From Lachnocurva sp029100405 (GTDB lineage: Bacteria > Bacillota > Clostridia > Lachnospirales > Lachnospiraceae), in contig JBJYZC010000005.1 in the NCBI GenBank assembly GCA_046263755.1, positions 1 to 64,000 of the forward strand: a stretch of DNA of 64,000 nucleotides. Direction: 5' to 3'. Position 1 is the stretch's first letter; each line of letters opens with the position of its first letter. The notes beneath the pieces were generated by a model. It was given only the letters and a program-made list of their open reading frames with translations. It was not told the origin of the DNA and made no database searches. This document shows positions 23,610 to 32,679 of this stretch, in pieces. A program made the translations under genes and the position numbers.

Positions 23610-25385
23610 TTACATCTCTGTAATCAGTTCCTGACTCCGGCTTGCATTCAATTTCTTGCAGGCTTCTACGAAAGTCTCCGTCGGAACATTGTGAAGCTGC
23701 TGTTTCTGTCCGCGAATGGTAACAGAAACGGTATCCGACTCCACTTCCTTATCACCAATTACAATTGTATAAGGATCCTTATACTTACGGAAGTACTTGA
23801 TCTTCTCATTCATGTTCTTATCCGCATAGTCTGCCTCGACACGAATGCCGGCATCCTCCAGTTTCTCCTGTAAAGCCTTGGCAAAGGCATTGTGTTCCGG
23901 CTTGATCGGTACCAGAGCAACCTGATAAGGAGACATCCAGAAAGGAAAAGCTCCCTTGTAGTTTTCGATCAGGATACCCATGAAACGCTCAATGGAACCG
24001 AAGATCGCACGATGCAGAACGACCGGCTGCTCCAGCTTTCCTTCCTTATCCTGATAGGTTAATCCGAAATTGTGCGGCAGCTGGAAGTCAAGCTGTACCG
24101 TACCGCACTGCCATTCACGTCCCAGGGCATCCTTGATCTGGAGATCAATCTTCGGGCCATAGAAAGCACCGTCCCCCTCATTGATTTCATATCCGCCCTT
24201 GCCGTAACGCTTGTCCAGGATCCTTTTCAGAGAATCTTCTGCATGGTTCCAGACCTCGATATCACCCATGTAATCATCCGGACGGGTGGAAAGTTCTGCC
24301 CGGTAAGTAATACCGAAGGTAGAGTAGATCTCATCTGCAACCGCAAGAATATTATCGATCTCCTCTTCGATCTGGGATTCCATAACGAAGCTATGACAAT
24401 CATCCTGACGGAATTCCTGTACACGGAAGAGTCCGTTCAGCTGACCGGATTTCTCTTTTCTGTGAATGACATCCAGCTCATTGTAGCGGATCGGAAGTTC
24501 CTTGTAAGAATGAATGGTCCGCTTATAAGTCAGCATGGCATTCGGGCAGTTCATCGGCTTTGCAGCCATGGTATCCAGATCATCAATGCTTCCATTGGAT
24601 CCTGGAATGATGAACATATTATTGACATAATGTGCCCAGTGGCCGGAAATCAGCCAGAGCTTCCGGTTATTGATGACAGGAGCAGAGATCTCCTGATAAC
24701 CGTTTCTGTCATGAACTTCTCTCCAATACTTAATCAGAGCCCGATAAGCCTTCCATCCTCTCGGCAGCCAGTAAGGCATGCCGGGAGCCGTCTCATTGAA
24801 CATAAAGAGATCCATCTGAGGACCAATCTTCTTATGGTCGCGTTCCATGGCTTCCCGGACCAGATTCAGATGAGCTTTCAGTTCATCCTTAGACGGATAT
24901 GCATAGACATAGATCCTCTGCATCATGTCATTGTGCTCATCCCCTCTCCAGTAAGCGCCGGAGCAGGACTTGATCTTAAAAGCGGTTCCCAGAAGATCCT
25001 TTGAATTCTCGACATGAGGTCCCCGGCAGAGGTCTACATAGTCATCACCGGTATAATAAAGAGTGATAACAGCGTCCTCCGGAAGATCCTTAATGATCTC
25101 GGTCTTATATTTCTGATCCTTGAAGATTGAGAGGGCCTCTTCTCTGGAGACCTCTTTCCTGGTCCAGTCTTCCTTTCTTTTCAGGATCTCACGCATTTTA
25201 TTTTCGATGGTCTCGAAGTCATCGGAAGAGATATTATGATCCAGGGTGAAATCATAATAGAAACCATCCTCGATCTGAGGTCCGATGGCATACTGCACAT
25301 CTTTTCCATAGAGTTCAATCACAGCCTTAGCCAGGATATGTGCCAATGAGTGTCTGTAAAGTCCGAGAAATTCTTCTCTTTCCAT
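23610..25385 (-). CDS. thrS: Threonyl-tRNA synthetase lacking the TGS domain
   Basis: It charges tRNA-Thr. The 591-residue protein begins directly with the editing domain (YRHSLAHILAKAV, then DYVDLCRGPHVENS with the metal-binding Cys/His), followed by the class II core (MPYWLPRGW, FRVQEFRQDDCHSF, VLHRAIFGSIERF) and the anticodon domain (QVALVPIKPEHN). Usual bacterial ThrRS is about 640 residues with an N-terminal TGS domain of about 60. The start has AAAGGAATTTT upstream and only 73 bases separate it from serS, so the TGS domain is truly absent here. It probably shares the serS transcript. Confidence 0.96.
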   Translation of the reverse strand: MEREEFLGLYRHSLAHILAKAVIELYGKDVQYAIGPQIEDGFYYDFTLDHNISSDDFETIENKMREILKRKEDWTRKEVSREEALSIFKDQKYKTEIIKDLPEDAVITLYYTGDDYVDLCRGPHVENSKDLLGTAFKIKSCSGAYWRGDEHNDMMQRIYVYAYPSKDELKAHLNLVREAMERDHKKIGPQMDLFMFNETAPGMPYWLPRGWKAYRALIKYWREVHDRNGYQEISAPVINNRKLWLISGHWAHYVNNMFIIPGSNGSIDDLDTMAAKPMNCPNAMLTYKRTIHSYKELPIRYNELDVIHRKEKSGQLNGLFRVQEFRQDDCHSFVMESQIEEEIDNILAVADEIYSTFGITYRAELSTRPDDYMGDIEVWNHAEDSLKRILDKRYGKGGYEINEGDGAFYGPKIDLQIKDALGREWQCGTVQLDFQLPHNFGLTYQDKEGKLEQPVVLHRAIFGSIERFMGILIENYKGAFPFWMSPYQVALVPIKPEHNAFAKALQEKLEDAGIRVEADYADKNMNEKIKYFRKYKDPYTIVIGDKEVESDTVSVTIRGQKQQLHNVPTETFVEACKKLNASRSQELITEM

Positions 25386-25458
25386 AATAAAATTCCTTTC
25401 GTCTCACACCTACCGGGTGTAATCATTTTGATCTACAATTTCAAATTTAAGTCCTTCT

Positions 25459-26748
25459 TCAGTGCTTGGGGATCAGAACCTTGGTCCCACCCATGTAAGG
25501 CTGCAGCACCTCAGGAATCTTCACCGAACCATCTTCCTGGAGATTGTTCTCAAGGAAAGCAATCAGCATACGAGGAGGGGCAACTACCGTGTTATTCAGG
25601 GTATTGGCGAAATACTTGTTGCCGTCCTTCCCCTTGACACGAATCTTCAGACGGCGGGCCTGGGCATCACCGAGATTGGAGCAGGAACCGACTTCGAAGT
25701 ACTTCTTCTGACGAGGAGACCATGCTTCGACATCACAGGATTTAACCTTCAGATCCGCAAGGTCACCCGAGCAGCACTCCAAAGTACGTACCGGGATATC
25801 CATGCTGCGGAAAAGCTCAACCGTATAAGACCAGAGCTTGTTATACCAATCCCAGGCTTCTTCCGGCTTGCAGACAACGATCATCTCCTGCTTCTCAAAC
25901 TGATGGATCCGGTAAACGCCACGCTCTTCAATGCCGTGAGCTCCCTTTTCCTTACGGAAGCAAGGGCTGTAAGAAGTCAGTGTATAGGGAAGTTTTTCCT
26001 CATCATTTATCGTATCGATGAATTTACCGATCATGGAATGCTCACTGGTACCGATCAGATAGAGATCTTCACCTTCGATCTTATACATCATGGCATCCAT
26101 TTCGTCAAAGGACATCACACCGTTTACTACATTCCCATGGATCATATAGGGCGGAATGACATAAGTGAATCCCTTATTGATCATGAAGTCTCTTGCATAT
26201 GCAAGAACTGCAGAATGGAGACGGGCAATATCGCCCATGAGATAATAGAAACCATTTCCTGCAACCTTACCGGCTGCATCGAGGTCGATCCCGTCGAATC
26301 TCTCCATAATATCGGTATGATAGGGGATCTCATAGTCCGGAACGACCGGATCGCCGAACCTCTGAATCTCCTGGTTATAAGAATCATCCGGTCCAATCGG
26401 AACAGAAGGATCAATGATGTTCGGGATCCGCATCATGCGTTCCTGTACACCGGCTTTTGCTTCCTCTGTTTCCTTGGTCAGAGCATCCAGCTTAGCAGCA
26501 AAATCAGAGACCTGATTCTTTACCTCTTCGGCCTCTTCCCGCTTGCCTTCCTTCATCAGCTGTCCGATCTGCTTGGACAGGGCATTTTTCTTGTTACGGA
26601 GCTCATCCGCTTCCACCTGTGCTGCTCTTGCCTTCTTGTCGAGCTCGATGACTTCATCGACTAGTGGGAGCTTCTGATCCTGGAACTTTTTTTTGATGTT
26701 TTCCTTTACAGCTTCCGGATTTTCTCGTAAGAACTTGATATCAATCAT
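25459..26748 (-). CDS. serS: Seryl-tRNA synthetase
   Basis: The 429-residue class II enzyme has the N-terminal tRNA-binding coiled coil (about residues 30-105, rich in Lys/Glu/Ala). The catalytic domain follows with motif 2 around TSYSPCFRKEKG, the QFEKQEMIVVCKPE segment and motif 3 NGVVAPPRM-like NTVVAPPRMLIAFLE. ATG 26748 is chosen because IDIKFLRENPE is the universal start and AGGAGG precedes it; the longer frame to 26904 is not coding. A clear promoter lies 80 bases upstream. No T-box was seen. Confidence 0.97.
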   Translation of the reverse strand: MIDIKFLRENPEAVKENIKKKFQDQKLPLVDEVIELDKKARAAQVEADELRNKKNALSKQIGQLMKEGKREEAEEVKNQVSDFAAKLDALTKETEEAKAGVQERMMRIPNIIDPSVPIGPDDSYNQEIQRFGDPVVPDYEIPYHTDIMERFDGIDLDAAGKVAGNGFYYLMGDIARLHSAVLAYARDFMINKGFTYVIPPYMIHGNVVNGVMSFDEMDAMMYKIEGEDLYLIGTSEHSMIGKFIDTINDEEKLPYTLTSYSPCFRKEKGAHGIEERGVYRIHQFEKQEMIVVCKPEEAWDWYNKLWSYTVELFRSMDIPVRTLECCSGDLADLKVKSCDVEAWSPRQKKYFEVGSCSNLGDAQARRLKIRVKGKDGNKYFANTLNNTVVAPPRMLIAFLENNLQEDGSVKIPEVLQPYMGGTKVLIPKH

Positions 26749-26827
26749 GTCTTCCTCCTGAATCTTGCCTTCATGCGTTCCCTGCGACCGGCCGGGTGCT
26801 ATGGAGGCGGTTTTCAATATCCTAACC

Positions 26828-26856
26828 ATTATACTTTGCCGAAAGCAGTGATTCAA
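26828..26856 (-). promoter_or_regulatory. serS-thrS promoter
   Basis: On the minus strand TTGAAT (plus 26851-26856) and a perfect TATAAT (26828-26833) are 17 bases apart. The transcript leader is about 75 bases. Confidence 0.85.
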
Positions 26857-26890
26857 GCATGTACATATCAAAAAGCAAAATACGGCTGCA

Positions 26891-28135
26891 TCAATAACTT
26901 TCACCAGATTCCTTCCGTATCTCCTCCGTTTCTGCGATTACTTCCGCCTCGTGCTCTGAAAGCAGATGATAAACCGTATTTTCAGGATCCCTTTCGCCCG
27001 ACAAAAGCTCTTTTTCATACGCACATAAAACGCTTTCCTTCAAATAGCTGGAAATCATACGACATCCAAAAGACGAATTTGCCTGTGTCAATAACATTTG
27101 CCGAAAAGCACGAGACAAAGAGATCTTTCGCATATAACTGCTGGAAAGCGCATGCACTTCCTTTGCAATGATCGCCTTGACGCTCTCTTCGGAAAGTCGG
27201 TCATAATTTACAATCAGAGGAAACCGCCCCAAAAGCTCGTGCGATGCACCGAAAGTAATCATATTTTCCCGTGTGACATAGGTAAAATGCTTCTCCTCTT
27301 CGGATTGTTCCTGCACGTTAAAGCCAACAGTTGCCGTTTTTTCTTCACGCTCTTTTCGAAAGGCATCGAAGGAACCCAGTCCAATGAAAAGGACTTTATC
27401 CGTAAAGATCGCTCCACGCTGCACCGTCACCGACGATCCTTCCAACATGGTCAGAAGATCTTCCTGAACATCAGCGTTTACGTTCTTTCCGAATCCGTCA
27501 AAGTTCGGTTTCATCTTTTTGTCGATTTCGTCCAAAAAGAAGATCGCAGCGGGGTGCATCGTTCGCGCGAGCTTGGAGAGATTAAAAAGCGTACCAAGCA
27601 TTTCGCCTTTATTTGCCCCGCGGAAGCCGGTCGGGCTTAACTGTGTCATGTCGAACATCAAAACCGGCAGATTCGGGATCTCCTGCTTAAAGTAATCCCG
27701 CAATGCCCGATAGGTTTCGGTCTTTCCCGATCCGGACGGTGCCGCAAGCAGCATGTGATCGGTAGACGGCGTATCTTCAAGCAGGCTGGTGATATAATGA
27801 TAGACATTTGACAGAACATGGATCAGGTTGTCCTGCCCGATCACACGCTGTTCAATCGCGCTGTAAAACGCCGGAAAGGGCACACGGTGTAAAAAGCTTT
27901 CGATCTGATCGAAAAGCGCTTCACTAAAATCTTCCTCAAAATCATCGGTTTCTACTGCTTCATTATTCATATCATTTCTCCTTTTTGTGCATTTCTCTTT
28001 CTCATCTGCAACATACGTGTTTGTCGTGGTAAACGGCTTGGCATGTCGGATTGCCGCCTTCACGCCTTGCGTCTGCTCCAAATCTCTTGCTTTTGTTAAA
28101 GAAAAAATCTCGTTCGTTTTTGTTGTTTTCGCCAT
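26891..28135 (-). CDS. ClpX-like AAA+ ATPase without zinc domain, with two in-frame starts
   Basis: This second ClpX-type protein (414 residues from 28135) has Walker A (APSGSGKTETY), Walker B (AIFFLDEIDKK), sensor 1 (IGLGSFDAF), a pore loop reading GFRG where ClpX has GYVG, and TVGFN at the place of the ClpP-binding IGF loop. GASHELLGRFP with an arginine-finger candidate follows. It lacks the ClpX zinc-binding domain. Start 28135 has GGAGGTG eight bases upstream. A second ATG at 27970, in frame, has an equally strong AAAAAGGAG site and gives a 359-residue form that begins just before the AAA+ module. It is followed by serS and preceded by a small unknown gene. Role unknown; a specialised unfoldase or Clp adaptor is inference. 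Confidence 0.82.
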   Translation of the reverse strand: MAKTTKTNEIFSLTKARDLEQTQGVKAAIRHAKPFTTTNTYVADEKEKCTKRRNDMNNEAVETDDFEEDFSEALFDQIESFLHRVPFPAFYSAIEQRVIGQDNLIHVLSNVYHYITSLLEDTPSTDHMLLAAPSGSGKTETYRALRDYFKQEIPNLPVLMFDMTQLSPTGFRGANKGEMLGTLFNLSKLARTMHPAAIFFLDEIDKKMKPNFDGFGKNVNADVQEDLLTMLEGSSVTVQRGAIFTDKVLFIGLGSFDAFRKEREEKTATVGFNVQEQSEEEKHFTYVTRENMITFGASHELLGRFPLIVNYDRLSEESVKAIIAKEVHALSSSYMRKISLSRAFRQMLLTQANSSFGCRMISSYLKESVLCAYEKELLSGERDPENTVYHLLSEHEAEVIAETEEIRKESGESY

Positions 28136-28248
28136 AGAAAGCACCTCCTATTCTCTTCATTTGTTCTATGTGTAAAAAAAAAGAAAAATGACAGGTTTTT
28201 ACGAATTTATTTTTGTTTTTTTTCTAATAAGAAGAAACTCTATAAAAA

Positions 28249-28440
28249 TCACTCTCCTTTCATCAAAAATGCCAAGATATTTCGTTCCGTTTGCGGAAGT
28301 ACCATGCCAAACAAATTCGCCATGTCGTCAAAACTCGCATCTTCTTCCCCGTCAAATACACGGGATACAATCTCTTCCGCAGCAAGCGGCTCTTCTTTTT
28401 GTAGCAGCTCCTCTGCACGTTCAATCCATTTCGTTTTCAT
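28249..28440 (-). CDS. Small acidic protein of unknown function upstream of the ClpX-like gene
   Basis: This 63-residue helical, acidic protein (start WIERAEELLQKEEPLAAEEI) has no recognised domain. Its start ATG 28440 is preceded by a duplicated AAGGAGG sequence, but the spacing to the nearest copy is long (13 bases). It lies 114 bases upstream of the ClpX-like gene, in AT-richer DNA than its surroundings, and probably belongs to the same transcript. It could be an adaptor or substrate for the ATPase, but only position suggests that. Confidence 0.5.
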   Translation of the reverse strand: MKTKWIERAEELLQKEEPLAAEEIVSRVFDGEEDASFDDMANLFGMVLPQTERNILAFLMKGE

Positions 28441-28568
28441 TCCCCGTAAAAAGCCTCCTTCTTAAAAAACCTCCTTCTCCGCGCCTTTTTTATATTTTGG
28501 ATATAGGAGCAAAACGCTTTTTTGTCCGAAGATATTCAACTTATTTTTGTATTTATTTTTGTACAAAA

Positions 28569-28612
28569 GGTTCATTCCAAAAAAGGTTCATGCCAAAAAA
28601 AAGGTTCATGCC
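28569..28612. repeat. Three direct repeats GGTTCATGCC upstream of the small gene
   Basis: GGTTCATTCC at 28569-28578 and GGTTCATGCC at 28585-28594 and 28603-28612 are spaced by 16 and 18 bases, separated by A-runs. They lie in the presumed promoter region of the small gene/ClpX-like operon and look like operator or iteron-type repeats. Confidence 0.6.
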
Positions 28613-28676
28613 AAATGCGTTTTCTTACCCTTAACATAGCAACTCACTTTGCATCAGCTGACAAAAAGGCAGAAAA

Positions 28677-28715
28677 AAAAGAAGCCATACGACAAATCGT
28701 ATCGCTTCTTTTTTC
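28677..28715. terminator. Bidirectional hairpin terminator
   Basis: AAGAAGCCATACGA and TCGTATCGCTTCTT form a 14-bp stem with one mismatch around CAAA. A-runs on the left and T-runs on the right give a terminator in both directions. It bounds the ClpX-like patch on its right side. Confidence 0.82.
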
Positions 28716-28786
28716 ACCGTCCTTCGATCAATCACTTGTAACTGGATCGATCGATTGTGGTATGCAGTTTGTTCAAGCCTGAGATA

Positions 28787-29045
28787 TCGTAACAGAGATA
28801 GGAATTTGAAAATTACGATAGTGAGACCTGGAAAATAGGCTTGTTCAGGCCTGAAATATCGTAACAGAGACAGACAATCTAAAATCCGATAGTGAGATGA
28901 GGATTTCACTATCGGATTTTTTTAAGTTATGTGATATAAAGATAATTCACTAGGCTTGACCGAAGTCTACTATCGGATTTTTGAAGATTGAGTAATATTA
29001 CGATAAATGCCCAGGGTTGGCTTGAACATACTATCGATATTTTAG
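28787..29045. repeat. Cluster of ATATCGTAA-type palindromic elements
   Basis: At least four half-site pairs are present: ATATCGTAAC...TTACGATAGTGAG at about 28790-28827, ATATCGTAAC...ATCCGATAGTGAG at 28856-28893, and the reverse-oriented ACTATCGGATTTTT...ATATTACGATA at 28970-29006, with single half-sites around them. AATCCGATAGTGA and TTCACTATCGGATT (about 28882-28919) form a perfect stem followed by seven T, so part of the cluster also works as a terminator. With the terminators at 28677 and 29078 this accounts for the 28441-29144 gap. Confidence 0.85.
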
Positions 29046-29077
29046 TAAGTCCTCAAGCCTTGGTGCTAAATCAAAGA

Positions 29078-29116
29078 AAACCCTGTAAGCGAGCTTTTGA
29101 AGCAGCTTACAGGGTT
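29078..29116 (-). terminator. Terminator after malQ
   Basis: AAACCCTGTAAGC and GCTTACAGGGTTT form a perfect 13-bp stem with a 13-base loop and a short T-rich tail. Confidence 0.85.
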
Positions 29117-29144
29117 TCCTAACTTACCAATTTTACCCGTCTCC

Positions 29145-30674
29145 TTATTTCTCCTCCGATTCCTTCGGAGCAACAGGGACCCGGCCGTAAACTTTCGTTT
29201 CGGTATAGATCTTTTCGGCAAGGTCTTCTGTCAGGACGCCTGCCTTCATCCGCCAACGCCAGTTTCCGCCAAGCGTCGACGGAGTATTGATCCTTGCGCT
29301 GTTATCCAGTCCCAGATGGTCCTGAATCGGAACGACAGCAGTGTCTGCAGGAGAAGATAATACGGCGCGGACCATTTTTCTGCAAAGTTCCTTGTCATCG
29401 GCAGATTTCGGAGCGTCCAGAAATTCTCTCACGTAGTCTATGGTTTCCTGATCCTGACCCTGCAGCCAACCGACAACTGTTTCATTGTCATGAGTGCCGG
29501 TATAAGCAACACAGTTTCTCGGATAGTTAAAAGGCAGATAGTCATTTGCAGATCCGGTATCACGAACATCAAAGGCGAATTCCAACACCTTCATATTCGG
29601 GAAGCCGCTGTCACTGACAAGCTTTCGAACCGTATCCGTAATGAAACCCAGATCCTCGGCAATGATGCCAACATTCTTTTCTTTCAGGACCGGCTTCAGG
29701 GCTTGAAAGAGATCCATGCCCGGTCCGTTGACCCACTCTCCGATGACTGCATTCTTGGCATTTCCCGGGATCGAGTAATACTGGTCAAAACCACGGAAGT
29801 GGTCGATCCGAATGACATCATAGAGAAGAGCACTCTTTTCGATCCGCATTTTCCACCAGGCATAGCCTGTTTTCTTATGATAATCCCAGCGATAAACGGG
29901 ATTTCCCCAAAGCTGACCTTCCGGAGCAAATCCATCCGGCGGACAGCCCGCTACATGAACCGGCCGATATTCCTGATCCAGTTCGAAAAGTTCCGGATGC
30001 GACCAGACATCTGCAGAATCCGCAGAAACGTAGATCGGAATATCACCGATGATCCGGATGCCCTTGTCATTGGCATAACTCTTCAGTGCATCCCATTCCC
30101 TGTAGAATTCATACTGGGTCCAGATATAAAAATCAATGTCATCCCGGCATTTTTCCCGATAGGATCTCATGGCTTTCGGCTTCCGTAAGCGGATATCATC
30201 ATCCCACTCGGAAAGTGCGACCCCACCGAAGGTGTTCTTGACTGCCATATAGAGAGCATAATCTTCTACCCAGTCCTGATTGTCCTTTCGATAGGAAGAA
30301 ACTGCCTCTTTCGTCTCCTGATCGATCCTGTCAAAAGCCTTTCTTAAAAGCGGAAAGCGATTTTTATATAACTTTCCATAGTCGATATCTTCGGGGTCTT
30401 TACCCAAATCAGCAGCTACCAGCTCTCCGTCTGTCAGTAGTCCCTGTCGTTTCAGTTCATCCAGATCGATGAAATACGGATTTCCGGCATAGGTAGAGAA
30501 AGACTGATAAGGTGAATCTCCATAACTAGTCGGTCCCAACGGCAGGATCTGCCAGTAGGTCTGACCGGCTTTCGCCAGGAAGTCTACAAATTTGTAGGCT
30601 TCCTTTGAGAAAGATCCGATTCCATAGTTCCCCGGAAGACTGAAAACAGGACATAAAATTCCACTTTTTCTCAT
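29145..30674 (-). CDS. malQ: 4-alpha-glucanotransferase (amylomaltase)
   Basis: This 509-residue GH77 enzyme transfers glucan segments between maltodextrins in the cytoplasm. Motifs are YWQILPLGPTSYGDSPYQSFS near the start, the nucleophile Asp in VIRIDHFRGF, the acid/base Glu in GIIAEDLG and the stabilising Asp in YTGTHDNETVVGWL. It starts two bases after the permease stop, so it is translationally linked to the maltodextrin importer. The importer supplies the glucans that it disproportionates. Confidence 0.96.
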   Translation of the reverse strand: MRKSGILCPVFSLPGNYGIGSFSKEAYKFVDFLAKAGQTYWQILPLGPTSYGDSPYQSFSTYAGNPYFIDLDELKRQGLLTDGELVAADLGKDPEDIDYGKLYKNRFPLLRKAFDRIDQETKEAVSSYRKDNQDWVEDYALYMAVKNTFGGVALSEWDDDIRLRKPKAMRSYREKCRDDIDFYIWTQYEFYREWDALKSYANDKGIRIIGDIPIYVSADSADVWSHPELFELDQEYRPVHVAGCPPDGFAPEGQLWGNPVYRWDYHKKTGYAWWKMRIEKSALLYDVIRIDHFRGFDQYYSIPGNAKNAVIGEWVNGPGMDLFQALKPVLKEKNVGIIAEDLGFITDTVRKLVSDSGFPNMKVLEFAFDVRDTGSANDYLPFNYPRNCVAYTGTHDNETVVGWLQGQDQETIDYVREFLDAPKSADDKELCRKMVRAVLSSPADTAVVPIQDHLGLDNSARINTPSTLGGNWRWRMKAGVLTEDLAEKIYTETKVYGRVPVAPKESEEK

Positions 30675-30676
30675 AA

Positions 30677-31609
30677 TCAGCCTTTCACTGCTCCAGCCAT
30701 AACTCCTTCAATAATATACTTCTGTGCTGCCAGATAGAAAATAACGATCGGGATGATAGCCAGGAGCAGAGCAGCCATCATAGCGCCCCAGTTGATATTA
30801 CCATGTGAGGTTGTCAAAAACTGAATTGCGATCGGGATGGTCTTGTAATCATTGACATCCAGTACCAGGGAAGGAAGGAGGTAGTCGTTCCAGATCCACA
30901 TGGACTGCAGGATCGCAATGGTGATGGTGGTCGGCTTCATGATCGGGAAAACGACCTGGAAATAGGTCTGCAGAGGTGTACAGCCATCGATCATTGCTGC
31001 TTCCTCGATATCGACCGGCATAGATTTGATAAATCCGGTATACATAAATACGGAAAGGCCGGCACCAAATCCCAGATATACGATCGTGATTCCCCAAGGG
31101 GTATAGAGATGAAGCATGTTGGCAAACTTACTCAGAGTGAACATGACCATCTGGAAAGGTACGATCATGGAGAAGAGGCAAAGCAGATAGAAAAGCTTTG
31201 TGAACTTCGTATGCACTCTGGTGATGAAGTATGCACACATGGAACAGCAGAGCAAAATCAGAGCCACTGATACAACCGTGATGATCACCGAATAAATGAA
31301 TGCATGCCAGAAATCCGTCTGCTCAATGGCATTCCTCATGTTGATGAGGAACATGGCCTCACCTGAGGATCTGCTCTTGGTTGCCAGGGGAAGATTCTTT
31401 GCCCACTCGGCGAATCCGGTCTTAAAGATCGACTCGGTACTGAGTCCGAATGGATTGTTGAAAATATAGACCTGACTCTTAAATGCGTTCAATACAACGG
31501 CAATGATTGGAAGGATCCAGACAATGCTTAAGATCGTGAAGATAACAGTCAGTACGTTCTGCCAGGGTTTATATTTCTTATATTTCTTTGTATTTGTCTG
31601 TGCTGCCAT
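30677..31609 (-). CDS. malG: Maltodextrin ABC transporter permease, MalG type
   Basis: This 310-residue protein has six predicted membrane helices. The cytoplasmic EAA loop reads EEAAMIDGCTPLQTYFQVVFPIMKP, and the C-terminal AAQKYIIEGVMAGAVKG is a MalG/CUT1 hallmark. Its start overlaps the stop of the malF-like gene (TAATG). Substrate assignment rests on malQ and the binding protein. Confidence 0.92.
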   Translation of the reverse strand: MAAQTNTKKYKKYKPWQNVLTVIFTILSIVWILPIIAVVLNAFKSQVYIFNNPFGLSTESIFKTGFAEWAKNLPLATKSRSSGEAMFLINMRNAIEQTDFWHAFIYSVIITVVSVALILLCCSMCAYFITRVHTKFTKLFYLLCLFSMIVPFQMVMFTLSKFANMLHLYTPWGITIVYLGFGAGLSVFMYTGFIKSMPVDIEEAAMIDGCTPLQTYFQVVFPIMKPTTITIAILQSMWIWNDYLLPSLVLDVNDYKTIPIAIQFLTTSHGNINWGAMMAALLLAIIPIVIFYLAAQKYIIEGVMAGAVKG

Positions 31610-32466
31610 TACTGCTGTACCTCCTTCCTTGTAGTGAGCTTATTCTGAATCAGAGAAATTAATGCAACAATGATAAAGAAGATGACTGCCTTTGCCTGTC
31701 CGACACCTTCCCAACCGGTCTTGCCATAGAAGGTATTGTAAATGTTCAAAGCAAGGAGTTCGGACTGTCCGCCGGGCTTACCTCCGGTCAATGCAAGGTT
31801 CTGATCGAAAAGTTTGAAGCCATTGGTCAGTGTCAGGAAAGTACATACCGTGATGGTCGGCATCAGCATCGGAAGGATGATGGACTTTAACATCTGCCAG
31901 CCGCTGCAGCCGTCGATCTTCGCAGCTTCAATGACATCGGTAGGGATGTTCTGCAGTCCTGCGACGTAGATGATCATCATATATCCGATCTGCTGCCAGC
32001 TGACGACAATTACCAGACCCCAGAAAGCAGATCCGGAGGTGGATACAATGGTCTTCGAATATCTCTGCAGAACAGAGTTGAAGATCATTAACCAAATGTA
32101 GGAAAGTACAATTCCGCCGATCAGGTTGGGAAGGAAAAATGCCGTACGGAAAAGATTGGTTCCGCGGATTCCCTTGGTCAGTGCAAATGCAATAGCAAAG
32201 GCTACCACATTGATAATCAGCATGGTAACAATGGTGAATGCGACTGTATACCAAAGACTGTGCATAAAGGACGGATCATATTTCCCGTTTACGAAGAGGA
32301 TCTTCTTATAGTTTTCCAGTCCGATCCACTTGAAATCTACTACAGTTGTAAACTTGCAGAAGGAAAGGAACAATCCATAAAGGAAAGGTACCAAAAATCC
32401 AATTGCAAAGGCAACCATGGTAGGAATCATAAAGACAGGAAAATATTTTTTGATTGCTTTTTCCAT
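31609..32466 (-). CDS. malF: Maltodextrin ABC transporter permease, MalF type
   Basis: This 285-residue CUT1 permease has six helices and the EAA loop EAAKIDGCSGWQMLKSIILPMLMP. It lacks the long N-terminal extension of enteric MalF, as is usual in Firmicutes. It pairs with the MalG-type subunit. No ATPase gene is present, so a shared MsmK/MalK-type ATPase encoded elsewhere is expected. Confidence 0.92.
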   Translation of the reverse strand: MEKAIKKYFPVFMIPTMVAFAIGFLVPFLYGLFLSFCKFTTVVDFKWIGLENYKKILFVNGKYDPSFMHSLWYTVAFTIVTMLIINVVAFAIAFALTKGIRGTNLFRTAFFLPNLIGGIVLSYIWLMIFNSVLQRYSKTIVSTSGSAFWGLVIVVSWQQIGYMMIIYVAGLQNIPTDVIEAAKIDGCSGWQMLKSIILPMLMPTITVCTFLTLTNGFKLFDQNLALTGGKPGGQSELLALNIYNTFYGKTGWEGVGQAKAVIFFIIVALISLIQNKLTTRKEVQQ

Positions 32467-32545
32467 ATTTTTATTCCTTTTTTTGTTAATCCCGTTGACA
32501 ATGAAAAGATTCCTAACAGAGTCCGTCCGGTCTCATCTTGCCAGT

Positions 32546-32571
32546 AAAAAAGGAGGAGAAGCTTGGCCTCC
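32546..32571 (-). terminator. Partial terminator between the binding-protein and malF-like genes
   Basis: GGAGG and CCTCC can pair and are followed on the minus strand by TTTTTT. The stem is short, so it may only attenuate, letting the binding protein be made in excess over the permeases. The rest of the 32467-32679 gap shows nothing else. Confidence 0.5.
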
Positions 32572-32679
32572 CCCTCCCTTGTTTTTGAGTATCCTTACCG
32601 CACGAGCTTGGATACCCCTTATCCAGTTACTCTGTGAGTTACCTATATCAGACTGCAGAATCTGCAGTTTCTGGTGTGA

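Noticed and set aside
25386..25458. T-box riboswitch before thrS
   Set aside because: The gap is only 73 bases and shows no T-box bulge sequence or terminator; the serS leader is also too short.
28188..28782. Plus-strand frames opposite the small gene and terminator
   Set aside because: They are antisense to the small gene, run through A-runs and a hairpin, and contain no domain.
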